Below are positions 5,963 through 12,448 of a stretch of 12,448 bases of DNA, piece after piece. Source of the stretch: Peptococcaceae bacterium. GTDB taxonomy: Bacteria; Bacillota; Peptococcia; DRI-13; UBA5745. The notes under the pieces are model-generated. The model saw only the letters and a program-made list of their open reading frames with translations. It searched no databases and was not told the DNA's origin. Each line of letters starts with the position of its first letter. Within the stretch, counting starts at the first letter, position 1. The stretch is from the NCBI GenBank assembly GCA_031264885.1, contig JAISDM010000268.1:1-12448 (forward strand), given 5' to 3'. A program made the position numbers and the translations under genes.

Positions 5963-7008
5963 GATTTTTCCCGTCCAAAAATGTATTTTTTCTGTATCGC
6001 GTAACTTATGACCCATAGCCCCAAATCCGCGGCAAGCTTCGAGACCGGGGCGAACAGTCCGGCATCCGTCAGGACCGCGGTCAGCTCCGCCGAAATCAGC
6101 ATCTGCGCGAGGAATAATGAAAGATACTTCACGGGCGCGCCTTTTTTCCCGCCGCCAAACACAAAGAACCGATTGATGAAGAAATTACACAAACCTGAAA
6201 CAAGCCTTGCCAAAATGGCCGGGACGGCGACGCCCAATCCAAACGCGGACGAAGCCAGCGCCACAAACAACCCGAAGTCCACCGCCGCGCAGATACCGGA
6301 AGCGCATCCGAATTTTAAGATGTCCCGATAGATCCTCGCCGAATCCCGCACCGCGCGGAAATGCGACGCCCGGTTGTTCTCGGAGTAGACCGTGCTGATG
6401 GGCATTGTGAACAAGGGGACGCGCCTTTTGCAGGCGTACAGGAGCGCGTTCATCTCAAACTCGAAACGCTCGCCCTTTGCCTGGGCGTATGCCGCCGCCA
6501 GATTCATCGGAACCGCCCGGAGCCCCGTTTGCGTGTCGCCAAGGCTTACGCCGGTGTTCAGAAAAAACACCGCCGAGGTCACGCGGTTGCCCCACCTGCT
6601 TTTGAACGGCACGTTCTCCCTGTCAAAATCGCGGACGCCGAGTATGATGCCGCCGGGGTCCTCCGCCAGCCTCTGCGCCAGCCGAAAAATATCCTCCGGC
6701 AGATGCTGTCCGTCCGCGTCGGCGGTGACGATGCCCAGAGCGTCCGGATAGGCCGAGAGTACGTGCCGGATGGCTGTTTTCAACGCGGCCCCCTTTCCCA
6801 GGTTGCGTTCGTGGGTCAGAATGTCGCACCCGCCGGATTTGAGACTGGCAAAAACCGAGCCGCTTTCTTTTTCGCTTCCATCGTCCACAACGACGATCGG
6901 CGGCGAAAAGAGGGAACGTATGCCTTCCGCGGCGGCAATCAATTTCTCCCCGGGATTATAGGCGGGGATGACTACGACAATATCCGTTTTGGCTGTATCT
7001 GTTTTAAT
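5959..7008 (-). CDS. GT2 glycosyltransferase fused to GtrA-like membrane domain, non-standard start
   Basis: A bifunctional protein of about 349 residues if read from ATT at 7008. The N-terminal GT2 (DPM1/GtrB-like) domain has IVVVIPAYNPGEK (10-22), VVVDDGS (39-45), ERNLGKGAALKTAI (67-80), TADADGQH (95-102, the metal-binding acidic motif), GDTQTGLRA (157-165) and ENNRASHFRAVRDS (210-223). Residues 232-345 are a GtrA domain with four helices and INRFFVFGG (278-286). Such proteins move a sugar to a polyprenyl phosphate carrier and help it cross the membrane, feeding envelope glycan decoration. The problem is the start: the first usable TTG (6942) lies after the conserved first strand, and no ATG, GTG or TTG is in frame back to the TAG stop near 7030. 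ATT at 7008 has a GGGGGG ribosome binding site six bases upstream. One extra G in that run would join the frame to GTG or ATG codons further upstream. It is first in the operon and ends in an ATGA overlap. Confidence 0.82.
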   Translation of the reverse strand: MKTDTAKTDIVVVIPAYNPGEKLIAAAEGIRSLFSPPIVVVDDGSEKESGSVFASLKSGGCDILTHERNLGKGAALKTAIRHVLSAYPDALGIVTADADGQHLPEDIFRLAQRLAEDPGGIILGVRDFDRENVPFKSRWGNRVTSAVFFLNTGVSLGDTQTGLRAVPMNLAAAYAQAKGERFEFEMNALLYACKRRVPLFTMPISTVYSENNRASHFRAVRDSARIYRDILKFGCASGICAAVDFGLFVALASSAFGLGVAVPAILARLVSGLCNFFINRFFVFGGGKKGAPVKYLSLFLAQMLISAELTAVLTDAGLFAPVSKLAADLGLWVISYAIQKKYIFGREKS

Positions 7009-7014
7009 CGCGAT

Positions 7015-7020
7015 CCCCCC
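7015..7020 (-). promoter_or_regulatory. G6 run, possible ribosome binding site before an ATT start
   Basis: GGGGGG on the minus strand, six bases before ATT at 7008. It can pair with the anti-Shine-Dalgarno CCUCCU using two G-U pairs. It is also a homopolymer where a lost base would explain the missing start codon. Confidence 0.4.
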
Positions 7021-7079
7021 TGTCTCACCCTAAGCATATGCGCTCTGGCTTGAAAAAAGATTGAAAACCGGGATTCTCA

Positions 7080-7107
7080 TTTATTCAATAAAACATCAAG
7101 GTATAAT
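7080..7107 (+). promoter_or_regulatory. Candidate promoter of the two-component operon
   Basis: TTTATT (7080-7085), 16 bases, TATAAT (7102-7107). A second TATAAT lies at 7110-7115 without a good -35 box; it shares TATAATATAAG with the transporter promoter at 9380-9390. The -35 box is weak, so activation by a regulator, perhaps the operon's own response regulator, would be reasonable. Confidence 0.45.
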
Positions 7108-7110
7108 GAT

Positions 7111-7139
7111 ATAATATAAGGTAGTCACTCTGATGAAAA
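7111..7139 (-). promoter_or_regulatory. Candidate divergent promoter of the envelope operon
   Basis: On the minus strand TTTTCA (7139-7134), 17 bases, TATTAT (7116-7111). Its -10 box overlaps the plus-strand TATAAT boxes, so the two operons may compete for polymerase. It leaves an untranslated leader of about 95 bases before the GT2-GtrA start. Both hexamers are imperfect. Confidence 0.35.
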
Positions 7140-7153
7140 GGCTGGGGCGGCAT

Positions 7154-7828
7154 ATGAAAATTTTAATCGTTGAAGATGAGCGGGCGCTTTCCGAGGTCCT
7201 CACAGCCTTGCTGAAGCAGAAGCTCTACAGCGTGGACGCGGTCTATGACGGAATCTCCGGCGAAGACTACGCCATGAGCGGAATCTATGACGCGATCATT
7301 TTGGACGTTATGCTGCCCGGGCAAAGCGGCGTCGACATGCTGCGCTCCATACGCGCGAAAGGCGCCGCCACGCCGGTGCTGCTGCTTACGGCGAAGGCCG
7401 ATGTGGACGACAAAATCGCCGGGCTGGACACCGGCGCCGACGATTATCTCACAAAGCCCTTTGCCACAGGCGAACTCCTGGCGCGGCTGCGCGCCATCAC
7501 GCGCAGAAAAGACCGTTTTGTGGGGGACGAGATGTCCGCGGGAAACACAACATTGGACCTGAATACCCATGAATTGCGCAGCGGCGGGAACGCGGTCCGG
7601 CTGCCGGCGAAGGAATACCAGATCATGGAACTGCTGATGCGCAACAGCCGCCAGATCATCCCTAAGGAGCGTTTTATCGAGAAAATATGGGGATTTGATA
7701 CAAACGCGGAGTACAATACCATTGAGGTTTACATATCCTTCGTTCGCAAAAAACTGGCCGCGATAGGCTCGGATGTGCAGATCAAGGCCGTTCGCGGCGC
7801 GGGGTATTCTCTGGAGGCGCCGGAATGA
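7154..7828 (+). CDS. OmpR/PhoB-family response regulator
   Basis: A DNA-binding response regulator of 224 residues. The receiver domain (1-118) carries the acidic pair E7/D8, phosphoacceptor D51 in ILDVMLPGQSG, switch T79 and K101 in LTKPF. The winged-helix effector domain (127-222) has LPAKEYQIMELLMRN and EVYISFVRKKL, ending VRGAGYSL, all typical of the family. I chose ATG at 7154 because the family starts MKILIVEDE; an upstream ATG at 7133 would add seven residues (MKRLGRH). The gene stops within the first codons of its kinase partner (ATGA overlap), a classic two-gene operon. It diverges from the envelope operon across about 145 bases, so it may control that operon; targets are not shown by sequence. 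Confidence 0.93.
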   Translation: MKILIVEDERALSEVLTALLKQKLYSVDAVYDGISGEDYAMSGIYDAIILDVMLPGQSGVDMLRSIRAKGAATPVLLLTAKADVDDKIAGLDTGADDYLTKPFATGELLARLRAITRRKDRFVGDEMSAGNTTLDLNTHELRSGGNAVRLPAKEYQIMELLMRNSRQIIPKERFIEKIWGFDTNAEYNTIEVYISFVRKKLAAIGSDVQIKAVRGAGYSLEAPE

Positions 7829-9057
7829 TCCGAAAGCTTAAAATCAAAATCATCGCGGTGGTCATGGGCGCGCTGCTCCTGGTATTCGCCGCCGTGTTTA
7901 CGGTCCTGAACCTGTCTATGTATCAGGCCAGCGATTACCAGGCGGAGGATTTTCTTCGCAGAATAGCGGAGAACGACGGGTTTTTTCTGCCGCCCCGGAC
8001 GAAGCCCGGTTCGACGCAGGAGCGGAACAGGCCCAAATCCTTTTACAACCCTGAAATCATGAGGTCGGGGCGTTATTTCTACGCGAAAGTAGACAGCGGC
8101 GGTTCGGTCGTCGAGCTGAATCTGGACATGATGTTTGATTTCTCCAGGGATGAGGCGCTGGAATATGTCGCAAGCGTTCTCGGCAGAGGGCGGACGAAGG
8201 GAACCGCCGGCAATTTCAGTTACCTGACCGCGCTGAAGCCTTATGGGCAAATCGCGGTATTTGCCGAGCGCAGTATTGAGATGGGTATCCTGGAGCATCT
8301 CACCCGGGTGTCCCTGTGGGTGGCCGGAATCACCGGCGTCGTCCTGCTGGCGCTTGTTGTTTTCCTGGCCGAGTGGATGATGAATCCCGTAAAAACAGCC
8401 TTCGAGAAGCAGCGGCGATTCATTTCCGACGCCAGCCATGAGCTGAAGACGCCTCTGACGATTATCAGCGCCAATGTGGACGTGCTGCGCGATGAAATCG
8501 GGGAGAATACGCGGCTTGCCCACATCCGGTCCCAGTCCGAACGCATGAGTGGACTGATTCACGACTTGCTCACTCTGGCGAAAACCGACGAGGACAAAGG
8601 GAAAACAATCAAGAACACCTTCAATTTAAGCGGCGCCGTTTTGAACACGGCCCTTGAGTTTGAGAGCCGGGCGTTTGAGGAAGGGAAGGCGTATACTTAC
8701 CAAATCAAAGAAAACCTGGCGTATACGGGCGACGAGAAACAGATCCGGCAGCTTGTCAGCATATTGATCGACAACGCCGTCAAACATTCCAGCGTCCAGG
8801 GGAAGATTCACGTCGCCCTCACGGAAGACGGCGGCCGCCCGCGGCTTTCGGTATTCAACACCGGCGCCGGCGTGTCCGACGCGGAAAAAAGCAAAATATT
8901 CGACCGTTTCTACCGCAGCGACGAATCCCGCTCCCGGGAAACCGGCGGCTACGGGCTGGGGCTGTCCATAGCCCGGGCGATCGCGGCCGCCCACCGGGGG
9001 AAGATCACAGTGACAGGCGCGTACGGAGAATGGGTGCGGTTCGACGTTGTACTCTAA
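7825..9057 (+). CDS. Sensor histidine kinase
   Basis: A membrane histidine kinase of 410 residues that pairs with the response regulator just upstream. Helices at 8-30 and 161-184 enclose an outer sensor region of about 130 residues with no recognised ligand fold. The HisKA domain carries the phosphorylated H205 in FISDASHELKTPLT. The ATPase domain has an N box (DNAVKHS, 316-322), G1 box (NTGAGV, 345-350), F box (IFDRFYRSD, 358-366) and G2 box (GGYGLGL, 374-380). Only about 12 residues lie between helix two and HisKA, so there is no full HAMP linker. This suggests direct coupling from the helix to the kinase. The signal sensed is unknown; envelope stress or a cationic compound would fit the context but is speculation. 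Confidence 0.93.
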   Translation: MIRKLKIKIIAVVMGALLLVFAAVFTVLNLSMYQASDYQAEDFLRRIAENDGFFLPPRTKPGSTQERNRPKSFYNPEIMRSGRYFYAKVDSGGSVVELNLDMMFDFSRDEALEYVASVLGRGRTKGTAGNFSYLTALKPYGQIAVFAERSIEMGILEHLTRVSLWVAGITGVVLLALVVFLAEWMMNPVKTAFEKQRRFISDASHELKTPLTIISANVDVLRDEIGENTRLAHIRSQSERMSGLIHDLLTLAKTDEDKGKTIKNTFNLSGAVLNTALEFESRAFEEGKAYTYQIKENLAYTGDEKQIRQLVSILIDNAVKHSSVQGKIHVALTEDGGRPRLSVFNTGAGVSDAEKSKIFDRFYRSDESRSRETGGYGLGLSIARAIAAAHRGKITVTGAYGEWVRFDVVL

Positions 9058-9075
9058 TCATGCGCCGATCCAAAG

Positions 9076-9290
9076 ACGGGCCAGACCGTCCGAAAACAAA
9101 CGGGCGGATTGCCATCCGCCCCTACGACCCCGTGAATAATGCGTCCGTAGGGGGCATCGGCGGACGCCCCGCGTTTATTTCCCCCAACGCCCCGCGGTGG
9201 TTCGCCCCCGGGTCCCCCCGTGGGGGCACGGCATGCCGTGCCCCGGCCCGGGTCTGGACGGTCCCAGGCGGCAGAATGCCGCCCCTACGG
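9076..9290. repeat. Large hairpin-rich repeat element, second copy of the left-end modules
   Basis: The left border (9076-9097) matches 67-88 with one difference. The right border (9256-9290) matches the module at 181-216, including the hairpin GGCGGCA, GAA, TGCCGCC (9267-9283) and CTACGG. GACCGTCC (9084-9091) and GGACGGTC (9256-9263) form the outer inverted repeat. Nested inside are GGGCGGAT/ATCCGCCC (9102-9109, 9114-9121), GCGTCCG/CGGACGC (9141-9147, 9161-9167) and a perfect 22-base palindrome (9223-9244, half GGGGCACGGCA). It fills the gap between the kinase and transporter operons. No T tract follows a stem, so simple terminator function is not supported. Confidence 0.72.
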
Positions 9291-9356
9291 TATAGGTATC
9301 CCCTGTGAACTGTAACAATTTCCAAATTACGAATCGCAAAAAATTCAGCCCGGCCC

Positions 9357-9385
9357 TTGCTAAAGTAACAACCTTTGTGTATAAT
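9357..9385 (+). promoter_or_regulatory. Sigma-A-like promoter of the betaine transporter operon
   Basis: TTGCTA (9357-9362), 17-base spacer, TATAAT (9380-9385). The spacing is ideal and the -10 box is consensus. Transcription should start near 9392, giving a leader of about 45 bases to the ATG at 9436. Confidence 0.8.
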
Positions 9386-9401
9386 ATAAGTTGTTACTTT
9401 A
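9361..9401. promoter_or_regulatory. Perfect 12-bp inverted-repeat operator over the transporter promoter
   Basis: TAAAGTAACAAC (9361-9372) and GTTGTTACTTTA (9390-9401) are exact inverted copies 17 bases apart. The left arm begins in the -35 box and fills the spacer; the right arm covers the expected start of transcription; the -10 box lies between. Only the right arm would be transcribed, so this acts as DNA, most likely a repressor site. A further GTAACAA lies at 9312-9318. In Bacillus, opuA is repressed by the MarR-like GbsR; a comparable regulator is possible but none is encoded in the window. Confidence 0.75.
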
Positions 9402-9422
9402 TCATACTCGATAACACGAGAT

Positions 9423-9429
9423 AGGAGGG
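9423..9429 (+). promoter_or_regulatory. Ribosome binding site of the betaine-binding protein gene
   Basis: AGGAGGG, six bases before the ATG at 9436. It fixes the start, which opens directly into a lipoprotein signal peptide. Confidence 0.8.
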
Positions 9430-9435
9430 AATGTA

Positions 9436-10446
9436 ATGAAAAAGTTCTTCGCTTTGCTGACGCTGCTGCTCCTCGCCCTGTCCGGATGCTCTGCCGGCTC
9501 GGACGGAGGCGCGTCCGGAAGCCCCACGACCATCACTGTGACGGATAATGGATGGGACAGCCAGAAGCTACATAACGAGATCGCGAAGCTGGTGGTAGAG
9601 CATGCCTATGACGGGTATGTCCTTACCCAGTCTACCGCTTCTTCCACGATGAATTGGCAGTCGATCATCGCGGGCGACGTGGATCTGGACATTGAGAGCT
9701 GGACCGACAACGTGGCTTCTTATCCCGACGACGTACAAGCCGGAACCGTCGTAAACGTGGGCGTGCTGGTGTCCGACAGCGCGCAGGGCATTTATGTGCC
9801 GCGGTATGTGGTCGAAGGAGACGCCTCGCGCGGCATATCGCCGCTGGCGCCCGATTTGAAGACCGTACAGGATTTAAGAAGGTATTCGGATATCTTTCCG
9901 GACGACGAAGATCCATCAAAGGGACGGCTGTACGGATCCATTCCTGGCTGGATGGCCGACGAGATACTGTATAAAAAATATGAAGCTTATGGGCTCGATG
10001 AAGTCTTCAATTATGTCCGCCTGGGAAGCGAAGCGTCCCTGTTCGCTTCCCTTGTGTCAGCCTATAACCTGAGCGAGCCGTGGGTCGGTTACTGTTATGA
10101 GCCCACTTGGATCGCGGGCAAACTGGATTTGATCATGCTGGAAGACGAGCCTTACGACGCGGCGCTGTTCGAGGACGGATTGTGCGCGTTCTCGTCCCAG
10201 GAGCTTAAGATCATCAGCGGCAAGGATTTTGCCCAGAAAGCGCCCGATTTGCTGGGGTTTTTCCAAAAATATCGGACCGGCAGCCAATTGATCTCACAAG
10301 CGCTGGCGCATCTGGACGACACGGGAGCCACCCATGAAGAGACCGCTGTCTGGCTGCTGAAAGAAAACGACAACCTGCTGGATGAATGGCTTCCTTCCGC
10401 CAACGCGGCGAAACTCAGGGATTACCTCTCCACGCTGACATCATAG
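9436..10446 (+). CDS. Glycine betaine/quaternary amine-binding lipoprotein (OpuAC family)
   Basis: Substrate-binding protein of an ABC importer, 336 residues. The signal peptide MKKFFALLTLLLLALSGC ends in a lipobox with Cys18, so the protein is tethered to the outer face of the membrane. The mature part fits the OpuAC fold (PF04069): TITVTDNGWDSQ (32-43), the paired TMNWQSIIAGDVDLDIESW (71-89), GSIPGW (167-172) and EPWVGYCYEPTW (214-225). Trp 40, 74, 89, 172, 216 and 225 are candidates for the aromatic cage that holds a trimethylammonium head group. Family members bind glycine betaine, proline betaine, choline or carnitine; which one cannot be told here. The gene is first in its operon, under the TTGCTA/TATAAT promoter and inverted-repeat operator, and is followed after 13 bases by the permease. 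Confidence 0.87.
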   Translation: MKKFFALLTLLLLALSGCSAGSDGGASGSPTTITVTDNGWDSQKLHNEIAKLVVEHAYDGYVLTQSTASSTMNWQSIIAGDVDLDIESWTDNVASYPDDVQAGTVVNVGVLVSDSAQGIYVPRYVVEGDASRGISPLAPDLKTVQDLRRYSDIFPDDEDPSKGRLYGSIPGWMADEILYKKYEAYGLDEVFNYVRLGSEASLFASLVSAYNLSEPWVGYCYEPTWIAGKLDLIMLEDEPYDAALFEDGLCAFSSQELKIISGKDFAQKAPDLLGFFQKYRTGSQLISQALAHLDDTGATHEETAVWLLKENDNLLDEWLPSANAAKLRDYLSTLTS

Positions 10447-10459
10447 GCAGGTGAGATGA

Positions 10460-11344
10460 TTGAACGAATTTTTGCAGACAAACATACTTGATTTCCCGAA
10501 AACCTGGCAATTCCAGCTGGGCGATGTGGTGGATGAGGCCGTCAGCGCTTTCTCCCGGGATCACCGGGGCGGCATTACTGTGATTAAGCGTATGATTATC
10601 ATGGGCGTCGGCGCCATTCGCTGGCTGCTGTCCACCGTCCCGTGGTTTATGCTGGTTATTCTGGTCGCCTTCCTGGCGCTGCGTCTCACAAAGAAATGGC
10701 GTCTGAGCGCGCTGTACAGCGTCCTGCTGATTTTTGTCGGTTGCTGCGGCTTGTGGGAGCATATGCTGGAAACCTTGAGCGTTGTAATCGCGGGCGTGAT
10801 TTTGTGCATGCTCTTCGGATTTCCCCTGGGTGTGCTGCTGGCTATGAGCAAGAGAGCCAACAGCATACTGCGGCCCGTGCTGGACACCATGCAGACCATG
10901 CCGTCCTGGGTGTACCTGGTTCCCGCCGTTATTCTGTTCAGCGTCGGCACCACGCCCGCGTTGCTCGCCACGACCATTTACGCGATTGTGCCTATGATCC
11001 GCCTGACCAGCCACGGACTCATCTATGTGGACGCCGAGATGCTGGAGGCGGCTCAGGCTTTCGGCTCCACACGGCTGCAGGCTCTGGCGAAGGTGCAGAT
11101 ACCTCAGGCCATGCCCACCATTATGACGGGGGTCAACCAGACCATCATGATGGCCATGTCTATGGTGGTGACCTGTTCCCTGATCGGGGCCGGAGGGCTG
11201 GGCATGGAGATTCTGCTGGCGACCAACCGGGTTGAAATGGGCAAGGCGCTTTTGCCCGGCGTATGTATTGTGATCATCGCCATTATATTGGACAGACTGA
11301 CCCAGGCGGCTGTCCGGAAAAGCGAGGTGGCGCCTGATGTCTGA
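10460..11344 (+). CDS. proW: Glycine betaine/proline ABC transporter permease
   Basis: The membrane subunit of the importer, 294 residues, of the ProW/OpuAB family. Hydrophobic segments lie at about 50-75, 80-96, 101-128, 147-180, 222-245 and 259-278. The EAA loop that docks on the ATPase is EMLEAAQAFGSTRLQALAKV (194-213), followed by QIPQAMPTI; the segment MPSWVYLVPAV is also typical. The start is TTG at 10460, with AGGTGA five bases upstream. It sits directly after an in-frame TGA, and the nearby ATG (10456) is out of frame and soon stops, so TTG is the only sensible start. The gene overlaps the ATPase start by eight bases. It is separate from the binding protein, as in OpuA/ProU systems, not fused. 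Confidence 0.9.
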   Translation: MNEFLQTNILDFPKTWQFQLGDVVDEAVSAFSRDHRGGITVIKRMIIMGVGAIRWLLSTVPWFMLVILVAFLALRLTKKWRLSALYSVLLIFVGCCGLWEHMLETLSVVIAGVILCMLFGFPLGVLLAMSKRANSILRPVLDTMQTMPSWVYLVPAVILFSVGTTPALLATTIYAIVPMIRLTSHGLIYVDAEMLEAAQAFGSTRLQALAKVQIPQAMPTIMTGVNQTIMMAMSMVVTCSLIGAGGLGMEILLATNRVEMGKALLPGVCIVIIAIILDRLTQAAVRKSEVAPDV

Positions 11345-12448
11345 CGATATCGTTTTGGAGGCTTCCAGCGTCGTCAAGCTTTACGGCAGAAACAAGCAGA
11401 ACGCCGCGAAAATGATGACGGTCGGCTTGGACAAAAGCGAGGTTTATCAAAAAACCGGGGTGACTGCCGCCCTCTGGGATGTGAGCTTTCAGGTCAAACG
11501 CGGAGAGATTTTTGTGATCATCGGGCTGTCCGGCAGCGGAAAGTCCACCATCATCCGCTGCTTTAACCGGATGATCCGGCCGACCTCCGGACATGTGCTG
11601 GTGGAAGGCGTTTCCGTGGAGAGCATGGACAAAAAATCGCTGATGGAGCTGCGGCGCCATAAGATTTCCATGGTGTTTCAAAATTTCGGGCTGTTCACCC
11701 ATCGCTCCGTCATGGAGAATGTGGCTTACGGGCCCGAGATACGCGGAATCTCCCGGGAACAGCGGGAAGCGGACGCCATGAACTTGATCCAGATGGTCGG
11801 ACTGGAAGGATGGGAGCAAAAACCCATCTCCAGCTTGTCCGGCGGCATGAAACAGCGGGTGGGGATCGCCCGGGCGCTGGCAAACAATCCGGAAATTCTG
11901 CTGATGGACGAGCCGTTTTCCGCGTTGGACCCCCTTGTGCGCCGCGACATGCAGTTTGAGCTGCTGGCGATTCAGCGCAAGCTGGGCAAAACGGTGTTGT
12001 TTATTACCCATGATATCAATGAAGCGTTCAAGATCGGGGATACCGTGGCCATCATGCGGGACGGGAAGATCGTTCAGATCGCCACGCCGGAAGAGATGTC
12101 CCTGAATCCGGCAAACGAATATGTCAGCCGTTTCATAGAAAGCGCCGATAAAGCCCAGGTTCTGAGCGCCCGCCACGTGATGATCACCCCGGCGTGCCTG
12201 ACCAGAGATAAAGAAAGCGCGGCGAACGCCCTGCGCGAGATGCGCCGGGAGGGGCTTTCCAGCACATATGTCGTGGATGGCAAGATGCGCCTGCTGGGGG
12301 TACTCTCCAGCGAATCCGCGCTCTTCGCCCTCCAGGAAAAACAGCCCATCGGGCCATTGATTGAGAGGAACATCATCACCACGCTGGAGGATACGCTGCT
12401 GAGCGATATTCTGCCCCTGGTGGCGGAGACGCGTTATCCCATCGCGGT
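11337..12448 (+). CDS. proV: Glycine betaine ABC transporter ATPase with CBS region, cut by the window edge
   Basis: The ATP-hydrolysing subunit of the importer, ProV/OpuAA type; 370 codons are visible and the frame is still open at the right edge. Motifs: Walker A GLSGSGKST (63-71), Q loop at Q115, signature LSGGMKQ (168-174), Walker B ILLMDEP (187-193) and switch H225. The N-terminal stretch KQNAAKMMTVGLDKSEVYQK (20-39) before the ATPase core is typical of this family and unlike most ABC ATPases. From about 278 a CBS region begins (VMITPACLTRDKESAANALR, then YVVDGKMRLLGVLSS), which in OpuA senses ionic strength or nucleotides. ATG at 11337 overlaps the permease stop, so the subunits should be made in step. 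Confidence 0.93.
   Translation, partial: MSDDIVLEASSVVKLYGRNKQNAAKMMTVGLDKSEVYQKTGVTAALWDVSFQVKRGEIFVIIGLSGSGKSTIIRCFNRMIRPTSGHVLVEGVSVESMDKKSLMELRRHKISMVFQNFGLFTHRSVMENVAYGPEIRGISREQREADAMNLIQMVGLEGWEQKPISSLSGGMKQRVGIARALANNPEILLMDEPFSALDPLVRRDMQFELLAIQRKLGKTVLFITHDINEAFKIGDTVAIMRDGKIVQIATPEEMSLNPANEYVSRFIESADKAQVLSARHVMITPACLTRDKESAANALREMRREGLSSTYVVDGKMRLLGVLSSESALFALQEKQPIGPLIERNIITTLEDTLLSDILPLVAETRYPIA

Noticed and set aside
5258..6004. Arg/Gly-rich open frames on the plus strand over the glycosidase linker
   Set aside because: They arise from the repeat-rich GC sequence. The minus-strand frame has the membrane anchor and the NAGPA motifs.
9058..9300. Rho-independent terminator for the kinase operon
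   Set aside because: Several strong stems exist, but none is followed by a T tract on the plus strand, so only a repeat call is supported.
9361..9401. RNA attenuator or riboswitch hairpin in the transporter leader
   Set aside because: The left arm lies upstream of the -10 box and would not be transcribed, so the inverted repeat cannot fold in the mRNA.
10415..11377. Open frame of 320 codons on the minus strand, antisense to the permease
   Set aside because: It is rich in His, Gln and Asn with no family features, while the plus strand encodes a permease with membrane helices and an EAA loop.

Overview
The window comes from a GC-rich Gram-positive bacterium, most likely an uncultured or little-studied clostridial Firmicute. 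This is inferred from strong AGGAGG-type ribosome binding sites, sigma-A-like promoters, two lipoproteins with short lipobox signals, an OpuA/ProU-type transporter, and a VTC / DUF4956 / beta-helix carbohydrate-binding gene trio that I recall as common in clostridia. The species cannot be told from the sequence. No rRNA, tRNA, transposase gene or CRISPR array is visible.

Layout. Bases 1-436 hold no gene. They contain a MITE-like inverted-repeat element (74-191), a pair of covarying hairpins (292-366) and a degraded copy of a hairpin module (384-424). From 437 to 7008 a tightly packed six-gene operon runs on the minus strand. In transcription order it encodes: a GT2 glycosyltransferase fused to a GtrA membrane domain; a membrane-anchored phosphodiester glycosidase (NAGPA family) with a long Gly/Ala linker; a small four-helix membrane protein; a VTC-domain (polyphosphate polymerase-like) protein; a DUF4956 membrane protein; and a large lipoprotein with a Cthe_2159-like beta-helix domain and a Pro/Gly-rich tail. 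Genes overlap or abut, so they are probably co-translated. The set looks like a cell-envelope system that moves sugars across the membrane, edits phosphodiester-linked sugars and possibly makes or binds a polyanion.

From 7133 on the plus strand, divergent from this operon, lies an OmpR-type response regulator and its histidine kinase (ATGA overlap). The divergent promoters appear to overlap in an AT-rich stretch at 7080-7140. The two-component pair is the obvious candidate regulator of the envelope operon, though the sequence does not prove it.

Bases 9058-9435 are non-coding. They hold a second, larger copy of the repeat module found at the left end, rich in nested hairpins, and then a clear sigma-A promoter (TTGCTA-17-TATAAT) whose -10 box sits inside a perfect 12-bp inverted repeat, a likely operator. 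This drives a glycine betaine/quaternary amine ABC transporter: lipoprotein binding protein, permease and ATPase. The ATPase (with CBS region) runs off the right edge.

Points most worth a second look: the GT2-GtrA gene has no ATG, GTG or TTG start before its conserved first strand (ATT start or a lost G in a G6 run); the operator at the transporter promoter; the shared repeat modules on both sides; the repeat-expanded 60-residue extension before the lipoprotein signal; and the six-gene envelope operon as a unit.
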